Assembly: GCA_002862705.1 (NCBI GenBank)
Contig: PKDU01000011.1
Span: 62,001 to 126,000, forward strand
DNA from: Flavobacteriaceae bacterium
GTDB taxonomy: Bacteria; Bacteroidota; Bacteroidia; Flavobacteriales; Flavobacteriaceae
Length of the DNA: 64,000 nt
Direction: 5' to 3'
Part shown: positions 19,878 to 26,493 of the stretch, piece by piece
Layout of the letters: each line of letters opens with the position of its first letter
How positions within the stretch are numbered: position 1 is the stretch's first letter
Program-made: the position numbers and the translations under genes
Notes under the pieces: model-generated
Told to the model about the DNA's origin: nothing
Seen by the model: only the letters and a program-made list of their open reading frames with translations
Database searches by the model: none

Positions 19878-20873
19878 TTGGCAACTATCATTTTAGGCAT
19901 TGAAACTTCTTGCGACGACACGGCAGCTGCGGTACTTGTCGATGGCAAACTACGTGCCAACGTCGTTTCGCAACAGCTTGAACATGAAAATTACGGCGGC
20001 GTCATTCCAGAACTAGCATCTAGAGCTCACGTAGAACGCATTGCTGCTGTCGTGGAAACTTCACTGTCTAGAGCAAATATCGACAAAAAAGACCTAACTG
20101 CAGTAGCCTATACCCAAGGGCCTGGCCTTCTTGGATCTTTGCTTGTTGGAAATGCTTTTGCGAAATCGCTTTCTCTCGCACTCAACATACCTCTTGTTGC
20201 TGTGCATCATATGCAGGCACATTTGTTAGTACACTTCATTGATGACTCCTTCCCCACACCCCGTTTTCCATTTTTAGGATTAACCGTTTCTGGGGGACAC
20301 ACACAACTTGTACATGTTGACCATGCATCCTCTTTTGAAGTTTTGGGTGAAACACTAGACGATGCCGCAGGAGAAGCATTTGATAAAACAGGAAAAATGC
20401 TAGGGCTGCCCTACCCCGCAGGACCCAACATGGACAAATATGCCGCACTTGGCACGTCAAAGTTTACTTTTGGGAAGCCAACTGTTGCTGGTTTAAACTT
20501 TAGCTTTAGTGGGCTTAAAACAAGTGTATTGTATTTTTTAAGATCAGCACAGGACAAAGACCCAGATTTTATTAAAAACAACCTTTATGATTTGTGTGCT
20601 TCTATTCAAGCTGCAATCGTAGCCATACTGCTTGAAAAAGTAAAAACGGCGGTTAAGCAAACGGGGCTTAAACAAGTTGTCTTGGGCGGTGGCGTTTCTG
20701 CCAACAGCGGTTTGCGAAAAGCGCTTGAGGCCCTTGACGTAGAACTGTTCCTGCCGCCACTACCCTACACCACAGACAATGCGGCCATGATTACCATGGC
20801 TGGCCATTTAAAATATAACGAAGGTGCGCTAGACAACCTATCCAGTGAACCAAAAGCAAGAATGTCCATCTAA
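19878..20873 (+). CDS. tsaD: tRNA N6-adenosine threonylcarbamoyltransferase
   Basis: TsaD transfers the threonylcarbamoyl group from TC-AMP to A37 of ANN-decoding tRNAs, with TsaB and TsaE. The 331-residue protein has GIETSCDDTAAAVL (7-20), the metal-binding HHMQAH (110-115; H111 and H115), GLTVSGGHTQLV, PAGPNMDK and GGGVSANSGLR, all intact. Since GIETSCDDT must lie near the N-terminus and no ATG precedes it in frame, the start is a TTG at 19878. The stop overlaps the rsmE ATG by 1 nt (TAATG), so the two are translationally coupled. Confidence 0.95.
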   Translation: MATIILGIETSCDDTAAAVLVDGKLRANVVSQQLEHENYGGVIPELASRAHVERIAAVVETSLSRANIDKKDLTAVAYTQGPGLLGSLLVGNAFAKSLSLALNIPLVAVHHMQAHLLVHFIDDSFPTPRFPFLGLTVSGGHTQLVHVDHASSFEVLGETLDDAAGEAFDKTGKMLGLPYPAGPNMDKYAALGTSKFTFGKPTVAGLNFSFSGLKTSVLYFLRSAQDKDPDFIKNNLYDLCASIQAAIVAILLEKVKTAVKQTGLKQVVLGGGVSANSGLRKALEALDVELFLPPLPYTTDNAAMITMAGHLKYNEGALDNLSSEPKARMSI

Positions 20874-21568
20874 TGCAACAATTCTTCACACCCGATATAG
20901 ATTTAACATCAGAAAACTACAGCTTTAACGAAGTTGAGAGCAAACACATAGCCAAAGTATTGCGCAAAAATATTGGCGACTTATTGCATATAACTGATGG
21001 AAAAGGGCAACTTATAACAGCTAAACTTAGTGTTGTTAGTCCAAAAAGTTGTAGTGTTAAACTTTTGGAAATCAAAGAAATTCCAGCTCCCAAAACGGCT
21101 ATTCACATGCTTGTAGCTCCCACCAAAAACATCAATAGGTTCGAATGGTTTTTGGAAAAAGCCACTGAGCTTGGCGTATATAAAATTACACCCCTATTAT
21201 GCGACAGAAGTGAACGAAAGCACATCAAACATGAGCGCTGCGAAAAGATAATTCATGCAGCCTTAAAGCAATCCCTACGTGCTTATGCACCCATTTTAGC
21301 GCCCTTTACACCATTAAAGCAAATAGCGGTCAACGGACTAACCCTTATGGCACACTGCGCAGACAGTCCTAAAAAAAGTTTAAAAGATGTGGTTAATGCA
21401 CAAGCTGAATGCAGCATACTCATTGGTCCAGAAGGCGATTTTTCCAAAGCCGAAATTGCATGGGCAGATGCGCAAAACATAACAGCTGTGCACCTTGGCA
21501 ATAATAGGCTACGGACAGAAACAGCTGCATTAGCAGCATTGCATACGGCATTACTTATGAATCAATAA
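20873..21568 (+). CDS. rsmE: 16S rRNA (uracil(1498)-N(3))-methyltransferase
   Basis: RsmE methylates U1498 of 16S rRNA in the assembled 30S subunit. The 231-residue protein has an N-terminal PUA-like domain (about 1-70) and a SPOUT methyltransferase domain. The SAM-binding knot shows LIGPEGDFSKAE and LGNNRLRTETAAL near the C-terminus, and KATELGVYKITPL and KQSLRAYAP earlier. Length is normal. It overlaps tsaD by 1 nt and precedes the AI-2E transporter gene by 19 nt. Confidence 0.94.
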   Translation: MQQFFTPDIDLTSENYSFNEVESKHIAKVLRKNIGDLLHITDGKGQLITAKLSVVSPKSCSVKLLEIKEIPAPKTAIHMLVAPTKNINRFEWFLEKATELGVYKITPLLCDRSERKHIKHERCEKIIHAALKQSLRAYAPILAPFTPLKQIAVNGLTLMAHCADSPKKSLKDVVNAQAECSILIGPEGDFSKAEIAWADAQNITAVHLGNNRLRTETAALAALHTALLMNQ

Positions 21569-21587
21569 TAATTTTTACCTTAGAGCA

Positions 21588-22670
21588 GTGAATGCAAATA
21601 ATCTTACCCGCGGAATTATTCAAGCCTTTCTTATCATTGTTGGGCTTACAGCACTGTTTAACCTTATCATGATGGCACAGTCCTTATTGGGATATGTGTT
21701 TTTAGCCATTGTTGTCTCGCTTGTGGGGCAGCCCATAAAGGGTTTTTTCACGAAGAGACTAAAGTTTAAAAATACACTTGCAACAGTTATTACACTGTTG
21801 GTGTTATTATTGCTCATACTCGGGCTCGGATCCTTAATTGTACCCGTCATTACAGCACAAGCACAAAACTTATCACTGCTTCAAATCGACCAGTGGGAGG
21901 CTGATTTACTCAGACTGGTTTCAGACTTAGATATGTATTTTGAAAAATACGACATAAACCTCACAGAAAACATCAAAGAGCTGCTGTCCAAAGTTGATTT
22001 TAGCTTCCTTCCCAACCTATTGAATGGGTTTTTAGGGTTTTTAGGCGGGTTTACCATTGCATTATTTTCTGTGTTGTTCATCAGTTTCTTTTTATTAAAA
22101 GACAGTTCGCTGCTTTTGAGAAGTATCTTACTTGTCTTTCCTGACGATAAAAAAGAACGCATAGAGCGCTCCTTTACTAGAGTTGTTACCTTACTATCCC
22201 GATACTTTTCTGGGATACTACTACAGATAACTATTTTATTCTTGTTTTACGCTGGCGTATTGCTAATTTTTGGCATTCCAAATGCTTTGACCATTGCGCT
22301 TATATGTGCCTTGTTTAACATCATTCCTTATATCGGTCCACTCGCTGGTGCCGTTTTAATGATTATACTAACTATGGTCAGCAACCTTGACGCAGACATA
22401 GCCAGTGTGATTGTACCCAAGACCATTTATGTATTAATCGGATTTATAATTGGTCAGCTGATAGACAACTTCTTTTCACAACCCTATATTTTTTCAAAGA
22501 GCGTAAAGTCTCATCCTCTTGAGATATTTTTAATTATCATCTTAGCTGGGCTTTTAGCAGGGCCGCTGGGTATGTTGTTAGCTGTACCATTATATACCGT
22601 TTTAAAGGTGATTCTGAGTGAGTTCTTTAGCGAGAATAGAATAGTCAAAGAACTAACTAAAAATATGTAA
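21588..22670 (+). CDS. AI-2E family transporter (PerM/UPF0118)
   Basis: A polytopic inner-membrane protein of 360 residues with about seven or eight hydrophobic segments and the family pattern PYIGPLAGAVLM plus a conserved IDNFFSQPYIFSKSV loop. The family includes TqsA and sodium/proton antiporters, so transport of AI-2 is only the family name. The start is a GTG at 21588; the ATG at 21592 is out of frame, and the first in-frame ATG would remove much of the first membrane segment. It sits 2 nt before ybjQ in the tsaD operon. Confidence 0.85.
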   Translation: MNANNLTRGIIQAFLIIVGLTALFNLIMMAQSLLGYVFLAIVVSLVGQPIKGFFTKRLKFKNTLATVITLLVLLLLILGLGSLIVPVITAQAQNLSLLQIDQWEADLLRLVSDLDMYFEKYDINLTENIKELLSKVDFSFLPNLLNGFLGFLGGFTIALFSVLFISFFLLKDSSLLLRSILLVFPDDKKERIERSFTRVVTLLSRYFSGILLQITILFLFYAGVLLIFGIPNALTIALICALFNIIPYIGPLAGAVLMIILTMVSNLDADIASVIVPKTIYVLIGFIIGQLIDNFFSQPYIFSKSVKSHPLEIFLIIILAGLLAGPLGMLLAVPLYTVLKVILSEFFSENRIVKELTKNM

Positions 22671-22672
22671 TT

Positions 22673-22987
22673 ATGCTATACGTAAATACCGAAACCATAG
22701 CCGGTAAAAAAATTATTGAATCCTTAGGAATGGCGCGAGGAAGTACGGTACGTTCTCGCAACATTGGAAGAGACATTTTCGCTTCGATTAAAAACATTGT
22801 AGGCGGAGAAATTGAAGAATACACCAAACTACAAGCAGATGCGCGTGAACAGGCATTAAAACGTATGCTTGACGACGCAAATCGTATGGGAGCTGACGCA
22901 GTTGTAAATGTTCGGTTTACTACATCTGTTGTTGCGCAAGGAGCTTCTGAAATTCTAGCATTTGGTACTGCAGTTAAAACAAACTAG
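22673..22987 (+). CDS. YbjQ family (UPF0145) putative heavy-metal-binding domain protein
   Basis: A 104-residue protein of the YbjQ family, which forms a small pentameric alpha/beta fold. Family landmarks are visible: N-terminal TETIAGKKIIESLGMARG, RSRNIGRDIFASIKNIVGGE and the C-terminal GADAVVNVRF. The proposed metal binding is a database label, and the function is unknown. It is packed 2 nt after the transporter gene and is followed at once by the 34-residue membrane peptide. Confidence 0.88.
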   Translation: MLYVNTETIAGKKIIESLGMARGSTVRSRNIGRDIFASIKNIVGGEIEEYTKLQADAREQALKRMLDDANRMGADAVVNVRFTTSVVAQGASEILAFGTAVKTN

Positions 22988-23092
22988 ATGAGTCGTATTA
23001 TTTGGATTGCCGCTATTGTTGCTGTGATATTTGCTGTCTTTAATCGAATTCGTCAAAAAGAAAAAGAAGATTTTGACCAACGTGATAATTAG
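22988..23092 (+). CDS. Small single-pass membrane peptide, 34 residues
   Basis: An ATG directly after the ybjQ stop opens a 34-codon frame reading M-S-R-I-I-W, then a hydrophobic stretch (about residues 4-18), then a highly charged tail (RIRQKEKEDFDQRDN). The design, a short membrane anchor with a charged cytoplasmic tail, the zero-nt spacing and the frame's neat end before the tRNA-Ser promoter make it plausible as a real operon member. No family is recognised. It could instead be a chance frame. Confidence 0.5.
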   Translation: MSRIIWIAAIVAVIFAVFNRIRQKEKEDFDQRDN

Positions 23093-23123
23093 TTGGCGGA
23101 TTGCTTTTGATAACGTATTTTTG
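23093..23123 (+). promoter_or_regulatory. Promoter of the tRNA-Ser locus
   Basis: TTG (23093-23095), a 20-nt spacer and TATTTTTG (23116-23123) fit the Bacteroidota -33/-7 consensus. Transcription would start near 23130, about 15 nt before mature tRNA-Ser. Confidence 0.65.
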
Positions 23124-23143
23124 CCGGCGCTTTATAATCTAAA

Positions 23144-23227
23144 GGAGAGGTGCCAGAGTGGTAATGGAGCAGATTGCTAATCTGTCAACGCGTAAGTGTT
23201 GCCTGGGTTCGAATCCCAGTCTCTCCG
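23144..23227 (+). tRNA. tRNA-Ser(GCT)
   Basis: An 84-nt class II tRNA. The acceptor GGAGAGG pairs with TCTCTCC (23220-23226), followed by discriminator G. The anticodon stem GCAGA/TCTGT encloses TTGCTAA, giving anticodon GCT, which reads AGC/AGU serine codons. A long variable arm (CAACGC...GTTG) and the T-arm CTGGGTTCGAATCCCAG are intact. The 3' CCA is not fully encoded. Confidence 0.96.
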
Positions 23228-23238
23228 CAGCTTAACTC

Positions 23239-23276
23239 AAGCTTTTTGAAAATCTATTTGAAATTTCAAAAAGCTT
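23239..23276 (+). repeat. 13-bp perfect inverted repeat after tRNA-Ser
   Basis: AAGCTTTTTGAAA (23239-23251) is matched by its exact reverse complement TTTCAAAAAGCTT (23264-23276) around a 12-nt loop; three more pairs follow with one bulge. It starts 12 nt after the tRNA. No U-run follows, so it is not a classical intrinsic terminator, but it could stop transcription, guide 3' processing or be the trace of a lost element. Confidence 0.7.
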
Positions 23277-23307
23277 TGATGTTAAATCGCAAAAATTTGT
23301 TCGCGTA

Positions 23308-23328
23308 CTTGCCTGACGTCGAGGCAGG
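23308..23328 (-). repeat. REP-like palindrome, copy 1
   Basis: Read on the minus strand this is CCTGCC-T-CGACGTC-A-GGCAAG, a small hairpin with TGCCT/AGGCA arms. It shares its arms with a second copy at 45214-45239 (CCTGCC-A-CGAC...GTCG-GGCAAG), so it seems to be a dispersed imperfect palindrome. It directly abuts the D-arm of the tRNA remnant that follows. Confidence 0.5.
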
Positions 23329-23393
23329 GCTCAGCTGGATTAGCGCATTCCGATTTTCAATCGGAACGGTCAGGTTCAGATGAGTAGCGCCAA
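23320..23393 (+). pseudogene. Decayed tRNA (tRNA-like remnant, apparent anticodon TTC)
   Basis: From 23329 the sequence follows tRNA-Arg downstream closely: GCTCAGCTGGAT at the D-arm, AGCGCATT, an anticodon arm TTCCGATTTTCAATCGGAA with a perfect stem, then ACGGTC and AGGTTC. If the loop is TTTTCAA the anticodon would be TTC (Glu). The D-stem has a mismatch, the T-arm cannot pair and seems to lack two bases, and the expected acceptor strands do not pair; the 5' strand position is taken by the REP-like palindrome. It is best read as a dead tRNA copy between two intact ones. Confidence 0.6.
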
Positions 23394-23403
23394 AGAAGTA
23401 AAA

Positions 23404-23477
23404 GGTCGCGTAGCTCAGCTGGATAGAGCATCTGCCTTCTAAGCAGACGGTCCTAGGTTCGAATCCTAGCGCGATCA
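23404..23477 (+). tRNA. tRNA-Arg(TCT)
   Basis: A 74-nt tRNA. The acceptor GGTCGCG pairs with CGCGATC (one G-T pair), followed by discriminator A. D-arm GCTC...GAGC, anticodon arm TCTGC-CTTCTAA-GCAGA with anticodon TCT, and T-arm CCTAGGTTCGAATCCTAG are complete. It reads AGA arginine codons. Confidence 0.96.
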
Positions 23478-23494
23478 CTACCACCCACCATATC

Positions 23495-23635
23495 ATGTTC
23501 ACCGTCTATATTTTATATTCTAAATCTTTAGGCCGTTATTATACTGGACATACCGCTAATATTGAAGACAGATTTTTAAGACATAATTCGGGCAGAAGTA
23601 AGGCTAACGCTGTTATTCAGGGTAAGCAACCCTAA
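23495..23635 (+). pseudogene. Truncated GIY-YIG endonuclease gene
   Basis: An ATG 17 nt after tRNA-Arg opens a 46-codon frame whose first ~37 residues are a classic GIY-YIG (UvrC/UPF0213-like) start: MFTVYILYSKSLGRYYTG, then HTANIEDRFLRHNSGRSKA. Intact relatives run to about 80-95 residues and hold the metal-binding Glu in the missing half. Here the family sequence stops after GRSKA and nine unrelated codons lead to TAA, overlapping the 3' end of the convergent pgpH gene by 23 nt. Without the catalytic Glu it should be inactive. Confidence 0.75.
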
Positions 23636-25628
23636 GGTGATAACTGCTTATAAGCTTCTCTACAAGCACTTTTTTAATTGTCTCAATTTCACGAAGCGTA
23701 ATATTAGCTTCTAAAAATTGTTTTTCGTCCATCAAGCGTTGTACAATCTTGCCTACGAAAGCAATGATTTTCTCTGCCGTGGGTTCTTTTAAGCTTTTTG
23801 ATGCCGCCTCTACCCCATCGGAAATCATGACAATAGCTGTTTCTTTTGAAAAGGGCTTGGGACCTGGGTATTGAAATTCTTCGATATCTACTTCGACATT
23901 GTTTTGCTTCGCCTGCTGATAAAAATAGAGCACCGTTGTTGTGCCGTGGTGTGTGCGTATAAAATCAACAACCCTATCTGGCAACTTCGCCTTTCTGGCC
24001 AATGTGACCCCATGCAGCACATGTTCAATAATGATTTTAGCACTTACTTCAGAGGAAAGATCATCATGCGGGCTATAAGAAGCTTGGTTTTCACTAAAAA
24101 AAACGGGGTTTTTCATTTTACCGATATCGTGATACAAAGCACCAACCCTAGTGAGCAATGTATTGGCGCCAATGGCATTTGCAGCAGCCTCGGCTATGTT
24201 GGCAACTTGCAAGGAGTGCTGGAATGTTCCAGGGGCTTTATCGGCTAATTCTCGTAAAAGCTTACTGTTGGTGTCGGAGAGCTCAAGCAAAGAAGCATCG
24301 GATACCAAACCAAATACTTTTTCAAAAATATATATTAGGGGTTGAACAAATAAAAGCGCCAAACCATTAACTACAAAAAGTAAGAGTACGTCATATGACA
24401 ACTGATTCAAGTTACCATCGTGAATAAGGGTAAAAGCAATATAGGAGACAACATATAAGCCAACAATAAGCCCAACCGAAATAAACAGTTTAGCACGTCT
24501 ATACAAGTCGTTAACGGTAAGTGATGCCAAAATACCAGCCATCATTTGTAAGAACATAAACTCAAAGCTGTTTGGTACTAAGAAAGCAATAAGAAAAAGT
24601 GCAATCATTAGCGAAAAAAGCGCAATACGCGTGTCAAAAAAAGTGCGCAAAAGCAAGGGCAGCATACAAATGGGAACGGCATAGGCGTATAACGGATTTA
24701 CATCTACAACTACTTTAGTCAGCAAGACCATCAGCAGTATATTGACACACAAAAAGGTGGTCCGTTTGTTATTTTCAAAAACCAAGGGTCTCGTTCGCCA
24801 CAAAAACACAAAAAGAAGCAATACGGGAATAATAACCAGCAACGCATACCCTAAAATAATCCAAGCCGTATTGGACTGTGTCCATGTTTGAGACTCGTAT
24901 TCGAGCTGAAGGGACTGTAAAATTTTCAGCTTCTCGCCTTCAACAACTTCGCCTTTTGCAATAATCCGCGTTCCTTTAGTAACCAACCCACGGATGGGTA
25001 CGATACCTGCTACGGCTTCTGTTCGGAATTGTGTGGTGAGGGCTTCGTCATAAGCTACATTGGGTGTTATCAAGGAGAGTAAATACTGCATGCTCGCATC
25101 TGACAAAATACCGATCCCTGCTTCAGCCAATTGGTTTTCTAATGTATTCTTAACATCTGTATCAGCATATAAATCTCCAAGTTTTATGGTTTTTTTTCTC
25201 GTGCTATTGACGAGTGCTACTTCCTCTTCAAATAACGTCTCTGAAAAGGAGACAACGCCAATATCATACATGGCTTCAACAGTAGTCCTCCAATTAATAA
25301 AAAATGCGTTAGACGCTTCGCTGGAGGGAAGTGCTGCAACATATTGATCAAAAGCATCCAAGACGCTTGGAAGTACTTCTTGGTTAACCGAAAAGTAGCG
25401 CGGAATATTTACCTTTAAACGGGTTCTTTCTTCTTCTAATTCGACTTGTGTTTTTTGGATAGGAAAATCATAGGGAGCCAAAAGTGTTTCATATTGCCAA
25501 GGCTTTCCTGCCTGTATTTCATATTGAAAACTACCCGCTCTTGGGAGTAGATACACAACCACACCTGCTACAAACAAACACAGTAGTATCTTATAAAGTA
25601 TGGCTTGAAATCTATAAAAGAGCGACAT
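23613..25628 (-). CDS. 7TM-HD family phosphohydrolase (PgpH-like c-di-AMP phosphodiesterase)
   Basis: A 671-residue membrane enzyme. It has an N-terminal membrane segment (10-30), an extracytoplasmic 7TMR-HDED domain (about 40-250), seven hydrophobic helices (255-440) and a cytoplasmic HD domain (465-620) with HSLQVANIAE (471-480), LYHDIGK (H500, D501) and a later RTHHGT. Members of this family hydrolyse cyclic di-AMP to pApA, linking osmotic and wall homeostasis. The promoter at 25643-25671 is close to the start. Its tail overlaps the truncated GIY-YIG frame. The substrate is inferred from family work on PgpH. Confidence 0.86.
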   Translation of the reverse strand: MSLFYRFQAILYKILLCLFVAGVVVYLLPRAGSFQYEIQAGKPWQYETLLAPYDFPIQKTQVELEEERTRLKVNIPRYFSVNQEVLPSVLDAFDQYVAALPSSEASNAFFINWRTTVEAMYDIGVVSFSETLFEEEVALVNSTRKKTIKLGDLYADTDVKNTLENQLAEAGIGILSDASMQYLLSLITPNVAYDEALTTQFRTEAVAGIVPIRGLVTKGTRIIAKGEVVEGEKLKILQSLQLEYESQTWTQSNTAWIILGYALLVIIPVLLLFVFLWRTRPLVFENNKRTTFLCVNILLMVLLTKVVVDVNPLYAYAVPICMLPLLLRTFFDTRIALFSLMIALFLIAFLVPNSFEFMFLQMMAGILASLTVNDLYRRAKLFISVGLIVGLYVVSYIAFTLIHDGNLNQLSYDVLLLFVVNGLALLFVQPLIYIFEKVFGLVSDASLLELSDTNSKLLRELADKAPGTFQHSLQVANIAEAAANAIGANTLLTRVGALYHDIGKMKNPVFFSENQASYSPHDDLSSEVSAKIIIEHVLHGVTLARKAKLPDRVVDFIRTHHGTTTVLYFYQQAKQNNVEVDIEEFQYPGPKPFSKETAIVMISDGVEAASKSLKEPTAEKIIAFVGKIVQRLMDEKQFLEANITLREIETIKKVLVEKLISSYHLRVAYPE

Positions 25629-25642
25629 AAAAAAGATTTAAA

Positions 25643-25671
25643 CAAAAATACCACTTTTCAACATACAGCAA
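25643..25671 (-). promoter_or_regulatory. Promoter of pgpH
   Basis: On the minus strand TTG (25671-25669), an 18-nt spacer and TATTTTTG (25650-25643) match the -33/-7 consensus, 14 nt before the pgpH ATG. It is back to back with the NlpC/P60 -7 element. Confidence 0.65.
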
Positions 25672-25691
25672 CAAGGTCTTCATTTTATCTT

Positions 25692-25699
25692 TACTTTTG
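25692..25699 (+). promoter_or_regulatory. -7 element (TACTTTTG) of the NlpC/P60 gene
   Basis: TACTTTTG matches TAnnTTTG and ends 4 nt before the ATG at 25704, so transcription would begin at or beside the start codon. No -33 TTG is seen at the usual distance. Confidence 0.5.
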
Positions 25700-25703
25700 A
25701 ATT

Positions 25704-26450
25704 ATGACGTATGGCATTTGTGGGTTGAGTTTGGTTCCGCTACGTGAAGTTGCTCAATTTGATGCACCGCTGATAAGTGAGGTGTTATATGGTGAATTAA
25801 TTGAGGTTATTAGCATCAATAGGAAATGGAGTAATGTCAAGCTCGCAGACGGTGCTGTGGGGTGGATTGATAACGAACAATACATCGTTATTGCAGATGT
25901 AGAATTCGCCAAGCTATCCAAGCAAGAGCCTAAAACAGCTGTTGATTTGGTCGAGTTTATTTTAAAAGACAATGATATCCTTTTCCCTATTTCAATTGGA
26001 AGCACCATACAAAATTGTATTTTTTTAGGACATCGTTTTGAAGGACAGACTTCAGGTGCCTAGGTTCAAAAAAGTAACATCCCCAAAACAGCCTTTAGAT
26101 TTCTAAATACACCTTACAGAAAGGGAGGTAAGTCTCCCTTTGGTATAGATGCAGCGGGTTTTACGCAAATCGTTTACAAACTTTGTGGGGTAATGCTACC
26201 CAGAACAGCCTCAGAACAATCAGCCCTTGGCGAAGTACTTAGTTTTATTGAAGAGTCTGAACCTGGGGATTTGGCTTTTTTCGATGACGAAGAAGGCACT
26301 ATTATCCATGTTGGCATTGTACTTGAAAATAACTATATCATTCATGCAGCTGGACAAGTACGGGTAGATCGGCTAGATCAAACAGGCATCTTTAATTTTG
26401 AAAAAAATACGCACACACACCAATTAAGACTTATCAAATCCATCGTATAA
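25704..26450 (+). pseudogene. Broken NlpC/P60 (C40) peptidase with SH3 domain
   Basis: One 249-codon reading frame encodes an SH3b-like domain (first ~115 codons, starting MTYGICGLSLVPLRE) and an NlpC/P60 domain, the layout of flavobacterial wall endopeptidases. It is broken by an in-frame TAG at 26061-26063 between the domains; the same frame resumes with VQKSNIPKTAFRFLNTPY. The active site is also lost: relatives read FGIDCSGFTQ, here it is FGIDAAGFTQ, so the nucleophilic Cys is Ala, and the expected Trp of the YxWGG motif is Lys (YRKGG). The later His segments HVGIVLEN and YIIHAAGQV are kept. GATGCAGCGGGTTTT differs from the expected GATTGCAGCGGTTTT by one deletion and one insertion. It is a pseudogene, a dead enzyme, or partly an assembly error. 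Confidence 0.8.
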
Positions 26451-26483
26451 AAAAACCCGCAAATAGCGAGGTTTTATTTTTTT
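26451..26483. terminator. Bidirectional intrinsic terminator
   Basis: AAAACCCGC, loop AAATA, then GCGAGGTTTT and a T-run, lying between the convergent NlpC/P60 and TPR genes. A run of A on the other side lets it act in both directions. It is one of very few clear intrinsic terminators in the window. Confidence 0.7.
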
Positions 26484-26493
26484 GGTAACTACA

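Noticed and set aside
23174-23502. Protein frames on both strands through the tRNA island
   Set aside because: They translate tRNA genes and hairpins and have no family resemblance.
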